From contig CAILZI010000116.1 of the NCBI GenBank assembly GCA_903838675.1, positions 148,978 to 212,977 on the forward strand: DNA of 64,000 nt. Reading direction: 5' to 3'. Under the pieces are notes generated by a model. It saw nothing but the letters and a program-made list of their open reading frames with translations, was not told where the DNA came from and ran no database searches. Each line of letters opens with the position of its first letter. Within the stretch, counting starts at the first letter, position 1. The DNA is from an uncultured Verrucomicrobiota bacterium (GTDB lineage: Bacteria; Verrucomicrobiota; Verrucomicrobiia; Verrucomicrobiales; Verrucomicrobiaceae). Positions 7,968 through 16,845 of the stretch are shown piece after piece. The translations under genes were made by a program, and so were the position numbers.

Positions 7968-10900
7968 ATGTCGCACATCAGCTATCCCCCCGACCTGCCC
8001 ATCACGGCCCGCCGTGACGAGATCGTTGCGGCCATACGCAACCATCAGGTGGTGATTCTTGCGGGTGAGACCGGCTCGGGTAAAACCACGCAGCTGCCGA
8101 AAATGTGCCTCGAAGCCCTGCACGATGTGCGCGGGCAGATCGGCTGCACGCAGCCACGGCGCGTTGCGGCCATGAGTGTGTCCAAACGCGTTGCCGAGGA
8201 ACTGAACGTCCCTTGGGGCCGCGAAGTCGGCTGCAAGATGCGCTTCAGCGACGACACGAGCCGTGACACGCGCATCAAGTTCATGACGGACGGCATTCTG
8301 CTGGCTGAGATCCAGAGCGATCCCATGCTGCGGAACTATTCTGTGCTCATTCTCGATGAGGCGCACGAGCGCTCCCTGAACATCGACTTCCTGCTCGGCT
8401 ACCTCGTGGGCCTGCTGAAAAAGCGCCCCGATCTCAAGCTGCTCGTCACCTCCGCCACCATCGACACCGAGGCCTTCTCCGCTGCCTTTGGTGGTGCGCC
8501 GATCATCGAGGTCTCCGGGCGCATGTTTCCTGTGGATATTCGCTACGCGCCGCTCTCGGATGGTGAAGACGATTTCGGCTTCATCGACGGTGCCGCCGCC
8601 GCTGTCGAAAACGCACTCATTGAAACCGACGATGGTGACGTGCTCGTCTTCATGCCCACGGAGCGCGACATCCGCGACACACGCGATCTTCTAGATGGCC
8701 GCCTCGGTGCTGGCTTCGAAGTGCTCGCACTCTTTGGCCGCATGGCCTCCGCCGAGCAGCAGCGCATCTTCCAGCCCGGCCGCAAACGCCGCGTCGTCAT
8801 CGCCACCAACGTGGCTGAAACCTCCATCACCATTCCGCGCATCCGTTATGTGGTGGACACTGGCCTCGCGCGCATCAGCCACTACAATCCCCGTACCCGC
8901 ACCAAGCGCCTGCCCGTCGAGGCTGTATCTCAAAGCAGTGCCAATCAGCGCGCGGGCCGTGCAGGCCGTGTGCAGGACGGCATCTGCATTCGCCTTTACT
9001 CGCAGGAGGATTTTGAGAAGCGTGATCGCTTCACCATGCCGGAAATTCAGCGTGCCAACCTCGCTGAAGTCATCCTGCGGATGAAGGCCTTCAAACTCGG
9101 CGAGATCGAAGACTTTCCCTTCATCAATCCCCCCGTCAGCGCCGCAATCCGCGCTGGCTACGATCTTCTGCACGAGCTCGGCTCGCTCAACGAAACGCAT
9201 GAACTCACTCCACTCGGTCGCGAACTCGCCCGCCTGCCGCTGGATCCCACGCTGGGCCGCATGCTGCTGCAGGCTCGCACTGAAAAAGCCCTGCCCGAGC
9301 TGCTCATCATCGCCGCCGGTCTCAGCATCCCCGATCCGCGCGAACGTCCTGAAGAAAAACGCGAGCTCGCCAACGCTGCGCACAAAGCCTTCGCCGCGCC
9401 CGAATCCGATTTCATCACGCTGCTCAAGATCTGGAACGCCACCCCCGAAGCCTCGGGCGGCTCGCGCAATGCGCTGAGGAAGTTCTGCAAATCGAACTTT
9501 CTCTCCTTCACCCGCATGCAGGAATGGCGTGATGTGTGGAAGCAGCTCTGCGATTCCTTCAGCGACGATCTGCGCCAGTCGACGCCACCTGCAAACGACG
9601 ACGCCATCCATCGCAGCATCCTCGCAGCGCAGCTCGGCCACGTCGCCATGAAGGAGGAGCGGAATCTCTACAAAGCTGCAGGCAATCGCGAAGTGTCCGT
9701 CTTCCCCGGCTCGAATCTCTACGAGCGCCGCGAGAAAAACGGCAAGGGCAAACCCGGCCAGGACAAAGGCCGCCAGCCGCCATGGATCGTCGCCGGCGAA
9801 ATCGTGCAGACCTCGCAGCTCTTTGCCCGCACTCTCGCCAAGATTGATCCAAACTGGATCGCCGAACTCGGCGCGCATCTCTGCCAGTTCAAATACAGCG
9901 AGCCGCATTGGAATCTCAAAGCCGGACGTGTGCTCGTCACGCAGCGCGTGCTCATTCACGGCCTGGAGGTGAAACGCCAGCACATCGACTTCCTCAAGGT
10001 CGATGCCGTCGCCGCCACGCAGATGTTCATTCGTGCCGCGCTCATCGACAGCCAGGAGGTGCCCATCACCCTGCGCTTTTATGCGCACAACAACAAGCTG
10101 CGGCAGAAGATCGAAACGATGCTGACCCGCGTGCGCAGCAATCGCGTCTATGCCATCGAGGAGCGCTTGTTCAATTTCTATGACGAGCGCATTAAAAACG
10201 TCTCGTCCATTCACGACCTCAATCGCTTCGTCAAAGAGCACATCGACGAACAGCCGAATTTCCTCTGCGCCACTGAGCAGGAGCTCACCGCCGGTGAAGA
10301 GTTTGAGGCCGACCTGCAGATGTTCCCGGATCAGGTCGCTCTCGGCAACACCGCGCTGCCTCTCACCTACAACTACCAACCCGGCGAAGAAACCGACGGC
10401 GTCACTGTGCGCGTGCCCGCGCAGCTCGCTGGTCATCTCACCAGCGGCCAGATTCAGTGGATGGTTCCCGGCATCCGCGAAGAACTCGCCAACGTCATGC
10501 TGCGTGCGCTGCCGAAAGTGATTCGCCGCCAGTTGATGCCCATTGATCCGAAAGCTCGCGAAATCGCCGCCGACTTCGATCCTGGCCGCGAAGCCTTCCT
10601 CGATGCTCTCGCCGATTTCATCACGCGCCGCTATCGCATCCAAGTGCGCGCCGAGGACTGGCCACCGCAAAGTCTGCCCGCCCATTTGCAGCCCCGCGTG
10701 GAGGTGCTCGATCCGAAGAAGAACAACACCGTCATCGCCGCCAGTCGCGACCTCGACACCATCCGCACCAGCATGCAAAAGCAGGACCCGCGCTCCGACG
10801 CCTGGGACAAGCTGCTGCCACGCGTCGAACGCTTCGCCTTGAAGTCCTGGTCGTTCGGCGACCTGCCAGAAACGATCATCGTCGAAGAACTCAACGGCAC

Positions 10901-11675
10901 ACCCATCCTCGGTTACCTCGGCCTCGTCTTGCGCGATGCCGAGATCGACGTCCGCCTCTTCCGCACCTCCGCTGAAGCCGCACGCACCACCCCCGCCGCC
11001 GTTCGCCAGCTCGCCGAGAACACCTTGAGCAAAGATCTCGCCTGGCTTCCCAAAGAACTCCGCAGCATCGGCGGTGCCACCGCCAAACCGCAGCAACCCG
11101 CCAGCTTCCAGGCCGCTCTCACCCAGCTCAATGCTCCCGCTGCCGCACCCGTGTCAAATCTTGCCCAGCAGGCGCACGAACACATCCTCGCCTACATGCT
11201 GCGCCTGCAGCCCACCTTCCCGCTCACCGAAAAACGCTTCTTCGCGCTCTGCGAAACCGTTCGCCGTGACCTCCCTGTCGTCACCCATCGTGTGAAGACA
11301 CTCTTCACCCAGATCCACGACCTCCGTGCCAAACTCCTCGCGCAGCCCAAACGCTACCCCGGCCTCGAACAGGATCTCGCCCGTCTCATTCCCGCCGATC
11401 TCCTTGCCACCACACCGCACGAGCAGCTTCAGCATCTCCCGCGCTATTTAAAAGCCATCCAGATCCGCAACGAGCGCTGCATCGCCAGCCCCGCCAAGGA
11501 CATCGACAAATACAACCTCATCGCCGACTTCGAAGGCTGGCAGTCCCACGTCCCCAAATCCCAGCACGAAACCTTCCGCTGGATGTTGGAAGAATACCGC
11601 GTGCAAGTCTTCGCTCAGGAACTCGGCACCGCTCAGCCCGTCAGCGTGAAGCGCCTGCAGGCCATGTGGGTGTAG
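7968..11675 (+). CDS. hrpA: ATP-dependent RNA helicase HrpA
   Basis: This is a 1235-residue DEAH-box helicase, close to the roughly 1300 residues of E. coli HrpA. The P-loop GETGSGKTT is at residues 33-41, the DEAH box is near residue 130, SAT motif TSATID follows, and motif VI is QRAGRAGR. After the helicase core come the helicase-associated region and the long C-terminal DUF3418-type segment that marks HrpA rather than the shorter HrpB. It acts on RNA in the cytoplasm; in E. coli it takes part in mRNA processing and rescue of stalled ribosomes. It stands alone in its orientation run. Confidence 0.95.
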   Translation: MSHISYPPDLPITARRDEIVAAIRNHQVVILAGETGSGKTTQLPKMCLEALHDVRGQIGCTQPRRVAAMSVSKRVAEELNVPWGREVGCKMRFSDDTSRDTRIKFMTDGILLAEIQSDPMLRNYSVLILDEAHERSLNIDFLLGYLVGLLKKRPDLKLLVTSATIDTEAFSAAFGGAPIIEVSGRMFPVDIRYAPLSDGEDDFGFIDGAAAAVENALIETDDGDVLVFMPTERDIRDTRDLLDGRLGAGFEVLALFGRMASAEQQRIFQPGRKRRVVIATNVAETSITIPRIRYVVDTGLARISHYNPRTRTKRLPVEAVSQSSANQRAGRAGRVQDGICIRLYSQEDFEKRDRFTMPEIQRANLAEVILRMKAFKLGEIEDFPFINPPVSAAIRAGYDLLHELGSLNETHELTPLGRELARLPLDPTLGRMLLQARTEKALPELLIIAAGLSIPDPRERPEEKRELANAAHKAFAAPESDFITLLKIWNATPEASGGSRNALRKFCKSNFLSFTRMQEWRDVWKQLCDSFSDDLRQSTPPANDDAIHRSILAAQLGHVAMKEERNLYKAAGNREVSVFPGSNLYERREKNGKGKPGQDKGRQPPWIVAGEIVQTSQLFARTLAKIDPNWIAELGAHLCQFKYSEPHWNLKAGRVLVTQRVLIHGLEVKRQHIDFLKVDAVAATQMFIRAALIDSQEVPITLRFYAHNNKLRQKIETMLTRVRSNRVYAIEERLFNFYDERIKNVSSIHDLNRFVKEHIDEQPNFLCATEQELTAGEEFEADLQMFPDQVALGNTALPLTYNYQPGEETDGVTVRVPAQLAGHLTSGQIQWMVPGIREELANVMLRALPKVIRRQLMPIDPKAREIAADFDPGREAFLDALADFITRRYRIQVRAEDWPPQSLPAHLQPRVEVLDPKKNNTVIAASRDLDTIRTSMQKQDPRSDAWDKLLPRVERFALKSWSFGDLPETIIVEELNGTPILGYLGLVLRDAEIDVRLFRTSAEAARTTPAAVRQLAENTLSKDLAWLPKELRSIGGATAKPQQPASFQAALTQLNAPAAAPVSNLAQQAHEHILAYMLRLQPTFPLTEKRFFALCETVRRDLPVVTHRVKTLFTQIHDLRAKLLAQPKRYPGLEQDLARLIPADLLATTPHEQLQHLPRYLKAIQIRNERCIASPAKDIDKYNLIADFEGWQSHVPKSQHETFRWMLEEYRVQVFAQELGTAQPVSVKRLQAMWV

Positions 11676-11694
11676 TCCAGAGCAATTCTGGGAG

Positions 11695-11712
11695 CGCGGG
11701 CCTCCGAGCCCG
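11695..11712. repeat. GCGGGC-loop-GCCCGC hairpin of the interspersed GGAGCGCGGGC type
   Basis: GCGGGC (11695-11700) and GCCCGC (11707-11712) pair around the loop CTCCGA, inside the context GGGAGCGCGGGC. It lies 20 bases after hrpA and may act as a transcript end structure, though there is no T-tract. It looks like one copy of a dispersed intergenic repeat type; no second copy with this exact sequence was located in the window. Confidence 0.5.
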
Positions 11713-11789
11713 CAGCACTCCGCAATTACACAATACTCCGACAACACCCTCAGCCTTTGCCGGCCTGCTGCCTCACTTTTTGTCGCCGC

Positions 11790-12092
11790 TCAGCCACCAC
11801 GCTTCCTCACCTCCTTGCAACGTCGGTCATAAGTCCTGACATCCCCCGCATTAGAAACCGTAAAGTTGCCACCCGACACACTGCGAACCGTGACACCGAT
11901 GGCGCTCAGGCTCCCTAGTCGTTCACAGTCCTGGTCATAAGTGCGGATCCATCCGCCCTCCACCGTGACAAAAAAGTCGGAGGTATATCCAGCCAGCTCG
12001 ACACGGGCATTGGGCATGCGCCCCACACACCGGCTGTTTTCGTCATAAACCCAGATCTGAGATTCTTTGTTTTCGATATTTGAAATGGCCAT
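11790..12092 (-). CDS. Hypothetical protein with three YDxxC beta repeats
   Basis: This is a 100-residue protein of no family I recognise, starting at the ATG at 12092 (a longer frame runs into the divergent gene). It consists of three similar units of about 35 residues. Each is built around a YDxxC turn followed by a glycine and a run of alternating hydrophobics: VYDENSRCVG, TYDQDCERLG and TYDRRCKEV. Between them are strands such as DFFVTVEGGWIR and NFTVSNAGDVR. The pattern suggests small beta-propeller-like blades or a beta-solenoid. No signal peptide is seen. It is divergent from the amidohydrolase gene, 68 bases away. Confidence 0.55.
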   Translation of the reverse strand: MAISNIENKESQIWVYDENSRCVGRMPNARVELAGYTSDFFVTVEGGWIRTYDQDCERLGSLSAIGVTVRSVSGGNFTVSNAGDVRTYDRRCKEVRKRGG

Positions 12093-12160
12093 GGGGAGCG
12101 GCCAACCAAGCACGGGCCCATCGTTCGGAGAAGAACAAACTGGCTTTTCATGACGTTGGT

Positions 12161-13882
12161 ATGCCGATGAAACTCGCTCTCCTGTTCGCCGCCCTGGCAT
12201 CCGTCTCCATCCACGCTGCGCCCGCCCTGATCCTCCATCACGGCAAAGTCATCACCGTGGACAAAGACTTCCGCATTGCCGAAGCCATCGCCATCGATGC
12301 GAACGGACGCATCACCGCCGTAGGAACGAACGATGAAATCCTCGCAACGAAGGGGGCAGACTGTCAGGTGATTGATCTCGGTGGCAAAACAGTTCTGCCG
12401 GGCCTCATGGATTCCCACGTCCATCCCGGCGCGGCCATGATCGAGTTTGATCACGAAATTCCCACCATGGAAACCATCGCCGACGTGCTCGCCTACCTCA
12501 GCGGTCGCGTGAAGGTCTCCCAACCCGGCGAGCTCATCAGTGTCCGTCAGATCTTCATCACACGTCTCGAAGAGAAACGCTACCCCACCCGCGCAGAACT
12601 GGACCGCATCGCGCCCAACAACCCCGTCGTCTTTTCCACCGGCCCGGATTCGATGTTGAACAGCCTCGCGCTCAAGCTCGGCGGCTACAGCCGTGACTAC
12701 AAGGTGCCAGCAGGCAGCGCCGGCAAGATGGAGGTGGATGCCAGTGGCGAACCCACCGGCCTTCTCCGCAGTCTCAGCCACAACGTCAAAGCGCCCACAT
12801 CGGCCAAATCACCCACGGCAGAGGACACTTATCGCCGCACCATTGAATTGTTCCATGACTACAACGCTGTCGGCCTCACCACCGTGGCGGATCGCGATTC
12901 CAGCCTCAAGCAGTGTGAGCTTTATCAAAAGATGCTTGCCAAAGGCGATCTCACCGTGCGCATGCGCCCCTCTCCCGGCATTCCCAGCATGAGTCTCTGG
13001 CCCGCCTGCAAAAAAGCCATCGAGGAAGTCATCCAGCATCCGCTGACCAAGGAAGACCCCATGCTGCAGATCATCGGCACCAAGGTCTATCTCGATGGCG
13101 GCATGCTAACCGGCAGTTCCTGGATGATCGAACCCTGGGGCATCAGCGAAGCCTACGGCATCACCGATCCACAGTATCGCGGTGTGCAGAAGATTCCCGC
13201 CGATCGTTTGAAGCAGCTCGTCGAAAAAGTCACCGCCGCTGGTCTGCAGTTCACCGCGCACAGCGTCGGCGATGCCGCCGTAAAGCTCCTCATTGATACC
13301 TACGAGGCGGTGGATGGTCAAAATGCGGGAAGCATCCGCACCGCACGCAGCAGCGTCACCCACTGCAATTTCATGCATCCCGACTCCATCGCCAAGGCTG
13401 CGAAACTAGGCGTATGCATCGACCTCCAGCCCATCTGGCTCCACATGGACGGTCGCACGCTCACAGGCCATTTCGGCGAAGAGCGCATGTCGCGCTTCCA
13501 GCCCCTGCGCGCCTGCTTCGATCAAAAAGTCATCGTCGGTGGTGGCAGCGACCACATGCAGAAAATCGGTTCCTTCCGCAGCATCAATCCCTACAACCCC
13601 TGGCTCGGCATGTGGACATCCATCACCCGCAAAGCCCGCAAGCTCGACAAGCCCGTTCACATCGAAAATGCACTCACCCGCCAAGAAGCCCTGCGCCTCT
13701 ACACCAGCAACAACGCCTTCCTCCTCAAGTCCGAAAAAAACACCGGCAGCCTCGAACCCGGCAAGCTCGCCGACATCATTCTCGTCGATCGCGATCCGCT
13801 GACCTGCCCCATCGACGACCTCGTGCAAACCCAGGTGCTCAAGACATGGCTCGGCGGCAAAGTCGTCTTCGAGAAAAAGTGA
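12161..13882 (+). CDS. Exported YtcJ-like amidohydrolase
   Basis: From the ATG at 12161 this gives 573 residues; ATG 12167 is an equally good start, giving the signal peptide MKLALLFAALASVSIHAAPA. The mature part has the amidohydrolase family 3 layout: a beta-sandwich start (LILHHGKVITVDKDF), the metal-binding DSHVHPG, the TIM-barrel His region FTAHSVGDAAVKLL, a GGGSDHM active-site segment, and the C-terminal return strand (GSLEPGKLADIILVDRDPL). Members hydrolyse amide or imide bonds of unknown substrates. Export suggests it acts in the periplasm. A hairpin repeat starts 3 bases after the stop. Confidence 0.85.
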   Translation: MPMKLALLFAALASVSIHAAPALILHHGKVITVDKDFRIAEAIAIDANGRITAVGTNDEILATKGADCQVIDLGGKTVLPGLMDSHVHPGAAMIEFDHEIPTMETIADVLAYLSGRVKVSQPGELISVRQIFITRLEEKRYPTRAELDRIAPNNPVVFSTGPDSMLNSLALKLGGYSRDYKVPAGSAGKMEVDASGEPTGLLRSLSHNVKAPTSAKSPTAEDTYRRTIELFHDYNAVGLTTVADRDSSLKQCELYQKMLAKGDLTVRMRPSPGIPSMSLWPACKKAIEEVIQHPLTKEDPMLQIIGTKVYLDGGMLTGSSWMIEPWGISEAYGITDPQYRGVQKIPADRLKQLVEKVTAAGLQFTAHSVGDAAVKLLIDTYEAVDGQNAGSIRTARSSVTHCNFMHPDSIAKAAKLGVCIDLQPIWLHMDGRTLTGHFGEERMSRFQPLRACFDQKVIVGGGSDHMQKIGSFRSINPYNPWLGMWTSITRKARKLDKPVHIENALTRQEALRLYTSNNAFLLKSEKNTGSLEPGKLADIILVDRDPLTCPIDDLVQTQVLKTWLGGKVVFEKK

Positions 13883-13884
13883 GC

Positions 13885-13946
13885 GATCCCGAAGGGATCA
13901 AAGAAAGTAGCCAGGGGTAAACTCGCGAAGCGAGTGCCGCCCCTGG
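13885..13946. repeat. Compound hairpin repeat with GAA loops (CCAGGGG...CCCCTGG family)
   Basis: Two nested or adjacent structures are seen. GATCCC-GAA-GGGATC spans 13885-13899. CCAGGGG at 13911-13917 pairs with CCCCTGG at 13940-13946 and encloses a second GAA-loop hairpin, ACTCGC-GAA-GCGAGT, at 13921-13935. A related copy with CCCAGGGC/GCCCTGGG arms lies at 31177-31214. The element fills most of the gap between the amidohydrolase and sbcC; the remainder (13947-14019) holds a weaker CATGCC-GAA-GGTATG hairpin and nothing else I can name. Confidence 0.65.
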
Positions 13947-14019
13947 ACCCCAGGCAAGGTTATGCCTTTCTCAAGGGCACATGCCGAAGGTATGCAAGAA
14001 ACGTTCTTCGTCCCATCAT

Positions 14020-16842
14020 TCACGCCACCACCTCAATCCGGCTCGTCCCGCCCGCCCCGCGAACCACACGCACCTGCGTGGTCAGCCGGTCCTTCAGCAA
14101 TTCCACATGCGAGATCAAACCGATCGTCTTCCCGCGTGATCGCAGATTCTCCAGCGCACTCAGTGCCACCTCCAGCGTCTCGGAGTCCAGCGTGCCAAAG
14201 CCTTCGTCAATAAACAGCGAATCAATCGGGTGATGCCGGCTCGCCAGCTCGCTCAGACCCAGCGCCAGCGCCAGGCTCGCCAGGAAACTTTCACCTCCAG
14301 ACAAACTCTCCATCGGCCGGTCCACATTCCCCTGATACAGATCCACGATTCGCAGATCAAGTTCATCGCCCTCGGCGGCCATGAGGCGGTAGCGCTCTGC
14401 CAGCGATTTCAAATGCTCATTCGCCAGACCGATGAGCTGCCTCAGCGTGAGCGACTGCGCAAAGCGCGAAAACTTCGCGCCATCCGCCGAGCCGATCAGC
14501 TCCTTCAGCCTTCCCCAGCGCAGTGCTTCGGCTTCCGCCGCCTGCAGTTCGGCACCACCAGACTCTCGCCGCTTCCGCGCCTCGTCATCATTGCGGATCT
14601 GCTGCTCCAGCGATCCCAGCTCGGTGCGCTTGGCTGCAAAGGCATCATTCAATCGCTTCGCGTTCGCTTCCATTTCGCTCAGGGCCGCTGTGTCCAGCAC
14701 GCTCTGTCCTGCAAACGGCTTCCGGCGTTCATCGAGCTGCTCCAGCTTCGCCAGCGTCGCCGCACTTTGAGTTTGCAGCGCATTCAGCCTTGTCTCCACA
14801 TCCCGCCATGCTTTCTCCGCCGTTGTGACGCGGCCCTCATGCTGCTGACGATCTTCACCGAGCGTCTTGCGGCAGAGCAGTTCGTTCAACTGCGCCTTCA
14901 ACGCATCCGCCTTCGCCCGCAGTGTCACACCTTCTGCTTTCAACTCATCCAAGCGCTTCGTCTTCGCCACCTCCTCCTGCTGCGTGAGCTGGATGTCGTT
15001 TTCAATCTTCTGCCGCTCCCCGCGCTTTTGAGTGGATTCCTGCTGCTTTTTCGAGAACGCGCTCACGCGTTTTTCCAGCGCATCAATCTCAAGCTCTGCG
15101 CTGGCTGGCGAAGCTAAGTTGCCCAGCTGCTGTGCCATTGGGATGCTTTGAATCACGCCGCGCTTCAAGGTCTCCTCCGCGCTCCATTCCTTCAGCACTT
15201 CATTCGTCGGTGCCTCCAGCCTTCTCACGCTTTCCTTCATCTCCTCGATCCGCTTCCTCTCAGCCAGCTGCTCAGCTTCGTTTTTCGTCAGCTCACGCTC
15301 CAACGTCACGAGATTTCGATTCGTCTGCTCGTGCTGTTTCTCCAGCATAGTGAGCAGCTTCCGTGCAGCTTGAAGCTGCGATTCAAAATTCGTTGCCGTC
15401 TGCGCAAAGGGATGCTCCAGCGCTCCGCAAAGTGGGCATGCCTCGCCCGGTTTCAAATCCTGCCGATGCTCGTCAAAGCCCGCCACCTGCTCCGCATGGC
15501 GCGTCACTTCACGCTGCGCTTCGAGAGCTTTCATGAGCCGCTCCAGCTCCGCACGGTCCTTCTTCGCCTTTGCAGCTCCTTCCGTGCCGTGTTTCGCCAG
15601 GGCCGCCGCAGCCGTCTCCGCTTTGGCAAGATTCTGCTGGAGCGCCAGCGCCTCTGCATGACGCTTCCGGCCTTCGTTGAGCTTTTCAAATGCACCGCGC
15701 CATTCACGCACGGCCACACGCAGCTTTGGCAGGATGTCGCCTAGCTCCGCATCACCCGCATTTTGTTTGAGCCACGCTTCGAGGGCCTGCGTCGCATCAG
15801 CATGTGCCGCGAGAGCTTTTTCAGCGGCTTCGCGTCGCGCAGCCGCTTCTTTCTGCTCCTTCGCCCACGTTTGATACTTCGCACGGCTCTCACCGAGCTG
15901 CTTTTCAAGCTGCTCGCTCTGCGCCGCCATGCCCGCCGCCTGCTCCCACACCGGCTCACGCTTCGCGCGTTGCTGCTTCGCTTCCTCGGCTGCAGCCCTT
16001 GTTTTGGAAACCTCAGCCGTCAGCTCTGACTGCGAATGCTGCAGCGCCTGATGCGATGCGCTTAGCTTCGCGATCTCTGCCACGATGACTGCATGTTCGC
16101 ACTGGTCCCGCAGTTGCTGTGCTGCCGCCTGGCTCTCGGCCTGGAGTCGTGCGGCATTGGTTTGCGTCTCCGTGAGGTTTCCTTCCAGTTGTATGCGGCC
16201 TGCATCGTCCAGCACCGTCACCGCGCCGAGGCGCTCCTTCAGCGTGCGTGCGGCCTCATCCTTCACCTTGTGGGTTTCAAAGGCCAGCACCGACAGATCG
16301 CTGTAAATCTCAGTGCCCGTGATCTTCTCCAGCAGTTCTGCACGCTCGTTAGGCTTCGCTTTCAGAAACGCCGCAAACTGTCCTTGCGCCAGCAGCACGG
16401 ACCGCAGGAAGCGATGCACATCCAGTCCCGTCTTCTCTTCAATGATACTGTCCATTTCCGCAGCCTTCTCGGCCAGGATCTCTCCGGTCGTGGCATTGGC
16501 CAGGCGGCGCTCCACCGGCTGCAGCTTCCCATCAGCCTTGCCACGTGCTCTCCGCAGCCGCCAGATGGCACGCAGCGTTTCACCCCCGGTTTCAAAATCC
16601 ACTTCCGCCAGACATTCCGCCGTGTGCCGGCTCATCATCTCATCTGCCCGGTCATTGCCATAGCGTGCCGCACGGCCATACAGCGCCAGCGTCATCGCAT
16701 CCAGCAAAGTCGATTTGCCCGCGCCCGTCGGTCCCGTGATCAAAAACACCCCCGCCGCACTCAGCGGCACCGCATCAAACCGCACCTCATGCGTTCCGCT
16801 GAGCGAGTTGAGATTCTGAAGTCGGACGGCGAGGAGGCGCAT
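14020..16842 (-). CDS. sbcC: Exonuclease SbcC (Rad50-like ATPase)
   Basis: This is a 940-residue SMC-type protein. The N-terminus has Walker A GPTGAGKST (residues 37-45). Two long coiled-coil arms (rich in Ala, Glu, Arg and Lys) flank a zinc hook with the CPLCG motif near residue 460. The C-terminus carries the ABC signature LSGGESFLASLALALG and Walker B (LFIDEGFGTLD). With SbcD it forms the complex that cleaves DNA hairpins and processes broken ends. The start is 3 bases after the sbcD stop, so the pair is one operon. Hairpin-forming repeats are frequent in this window, which may be relevant to its substrate, though that is only speculation. Confidence 0.95.
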   Translation of the reverse strand: MRLLAVRLQNLNSLSGTHEVRFDAVPLSAAGVFLITGPTGAGKSTLLDAMTLALYGRAARYGNDRADEMMSRHTAECLAEVDFETGGETLRAIWRLRRARGKADGKLQPVERRLANATTGEILAEKAAEMDSIIEEKTGLDVHRFLRSVLLAQGQFAAFLKAKPNERAELLEKITGTEIYSDLSVLAFETHKVKDEAARTLKERLGAVTVLDDAGRIQLEGNLTETQTNAARLQAESQAAAQQLRDQCEHAVIVAEIAKLSASHQALQHSQSELTAEVSKTRAAAEEAKQQRAKREPVWEQAAGMAAQSEQLEKQLGESRAKYQTWAKEQKEAAARREAAEKALAAHADATQALEAWLKQNAGDAELGDILPKLRVAVREWRGAFEKLNEGRKRHAEALALQQNLAKAETAAAALAKHGTEGAAKAKKDRAELERLMKALEAQREVTRHAEQVAGFDEHRQDLKPGEACPLCGALEHPFAQTATNFESQLQAARKLLTMLEKQHEQTNRNLVTLERELTKNEAEQLAERKRIEEMKESVRRLEAPTNEVLKEWSAEETLKRGVIQSIPMAQQLGNLASPASAELEIDALEKRVSAFSKKQQESTQKRGERQKIENDIQLTQQEEVAKTKRLDELKAEGVTLRAKADALKAQLNELLCRKTLGEDRQQHEGRVTTAEKAWRDVETRLNALQTQSAATLAKLEQLDERRKPFAGQSVLDTAALSEMEANAKRLNDAFAAKRTELGSLEQQIRNDDEARKRRESGGAELQAAEAEALRWGRLKELIGSADGAKFSRFAQSLTLRQLIGLANEHLKSLAERYRLMAAEGDELDLRIVDLYQGNVDRPMESLSGGESFLASLALALGLSELASRHHPIDSLFIDEGFGTLDSETLEVALSALENLRSRGKTIGLISHVELLKDRLTTQVRVVRGAGGTSRIEVVA

Positions 16843-16845
16843 GAG

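Noticed and set aside
8691..11096. Antisense frame of 801 codons opposite hrpA
   Set aside because: Composition is that of a complementary-strand shadow (Glu/Ala/Gly/His) and the opposite strand codes a complete HrpA.
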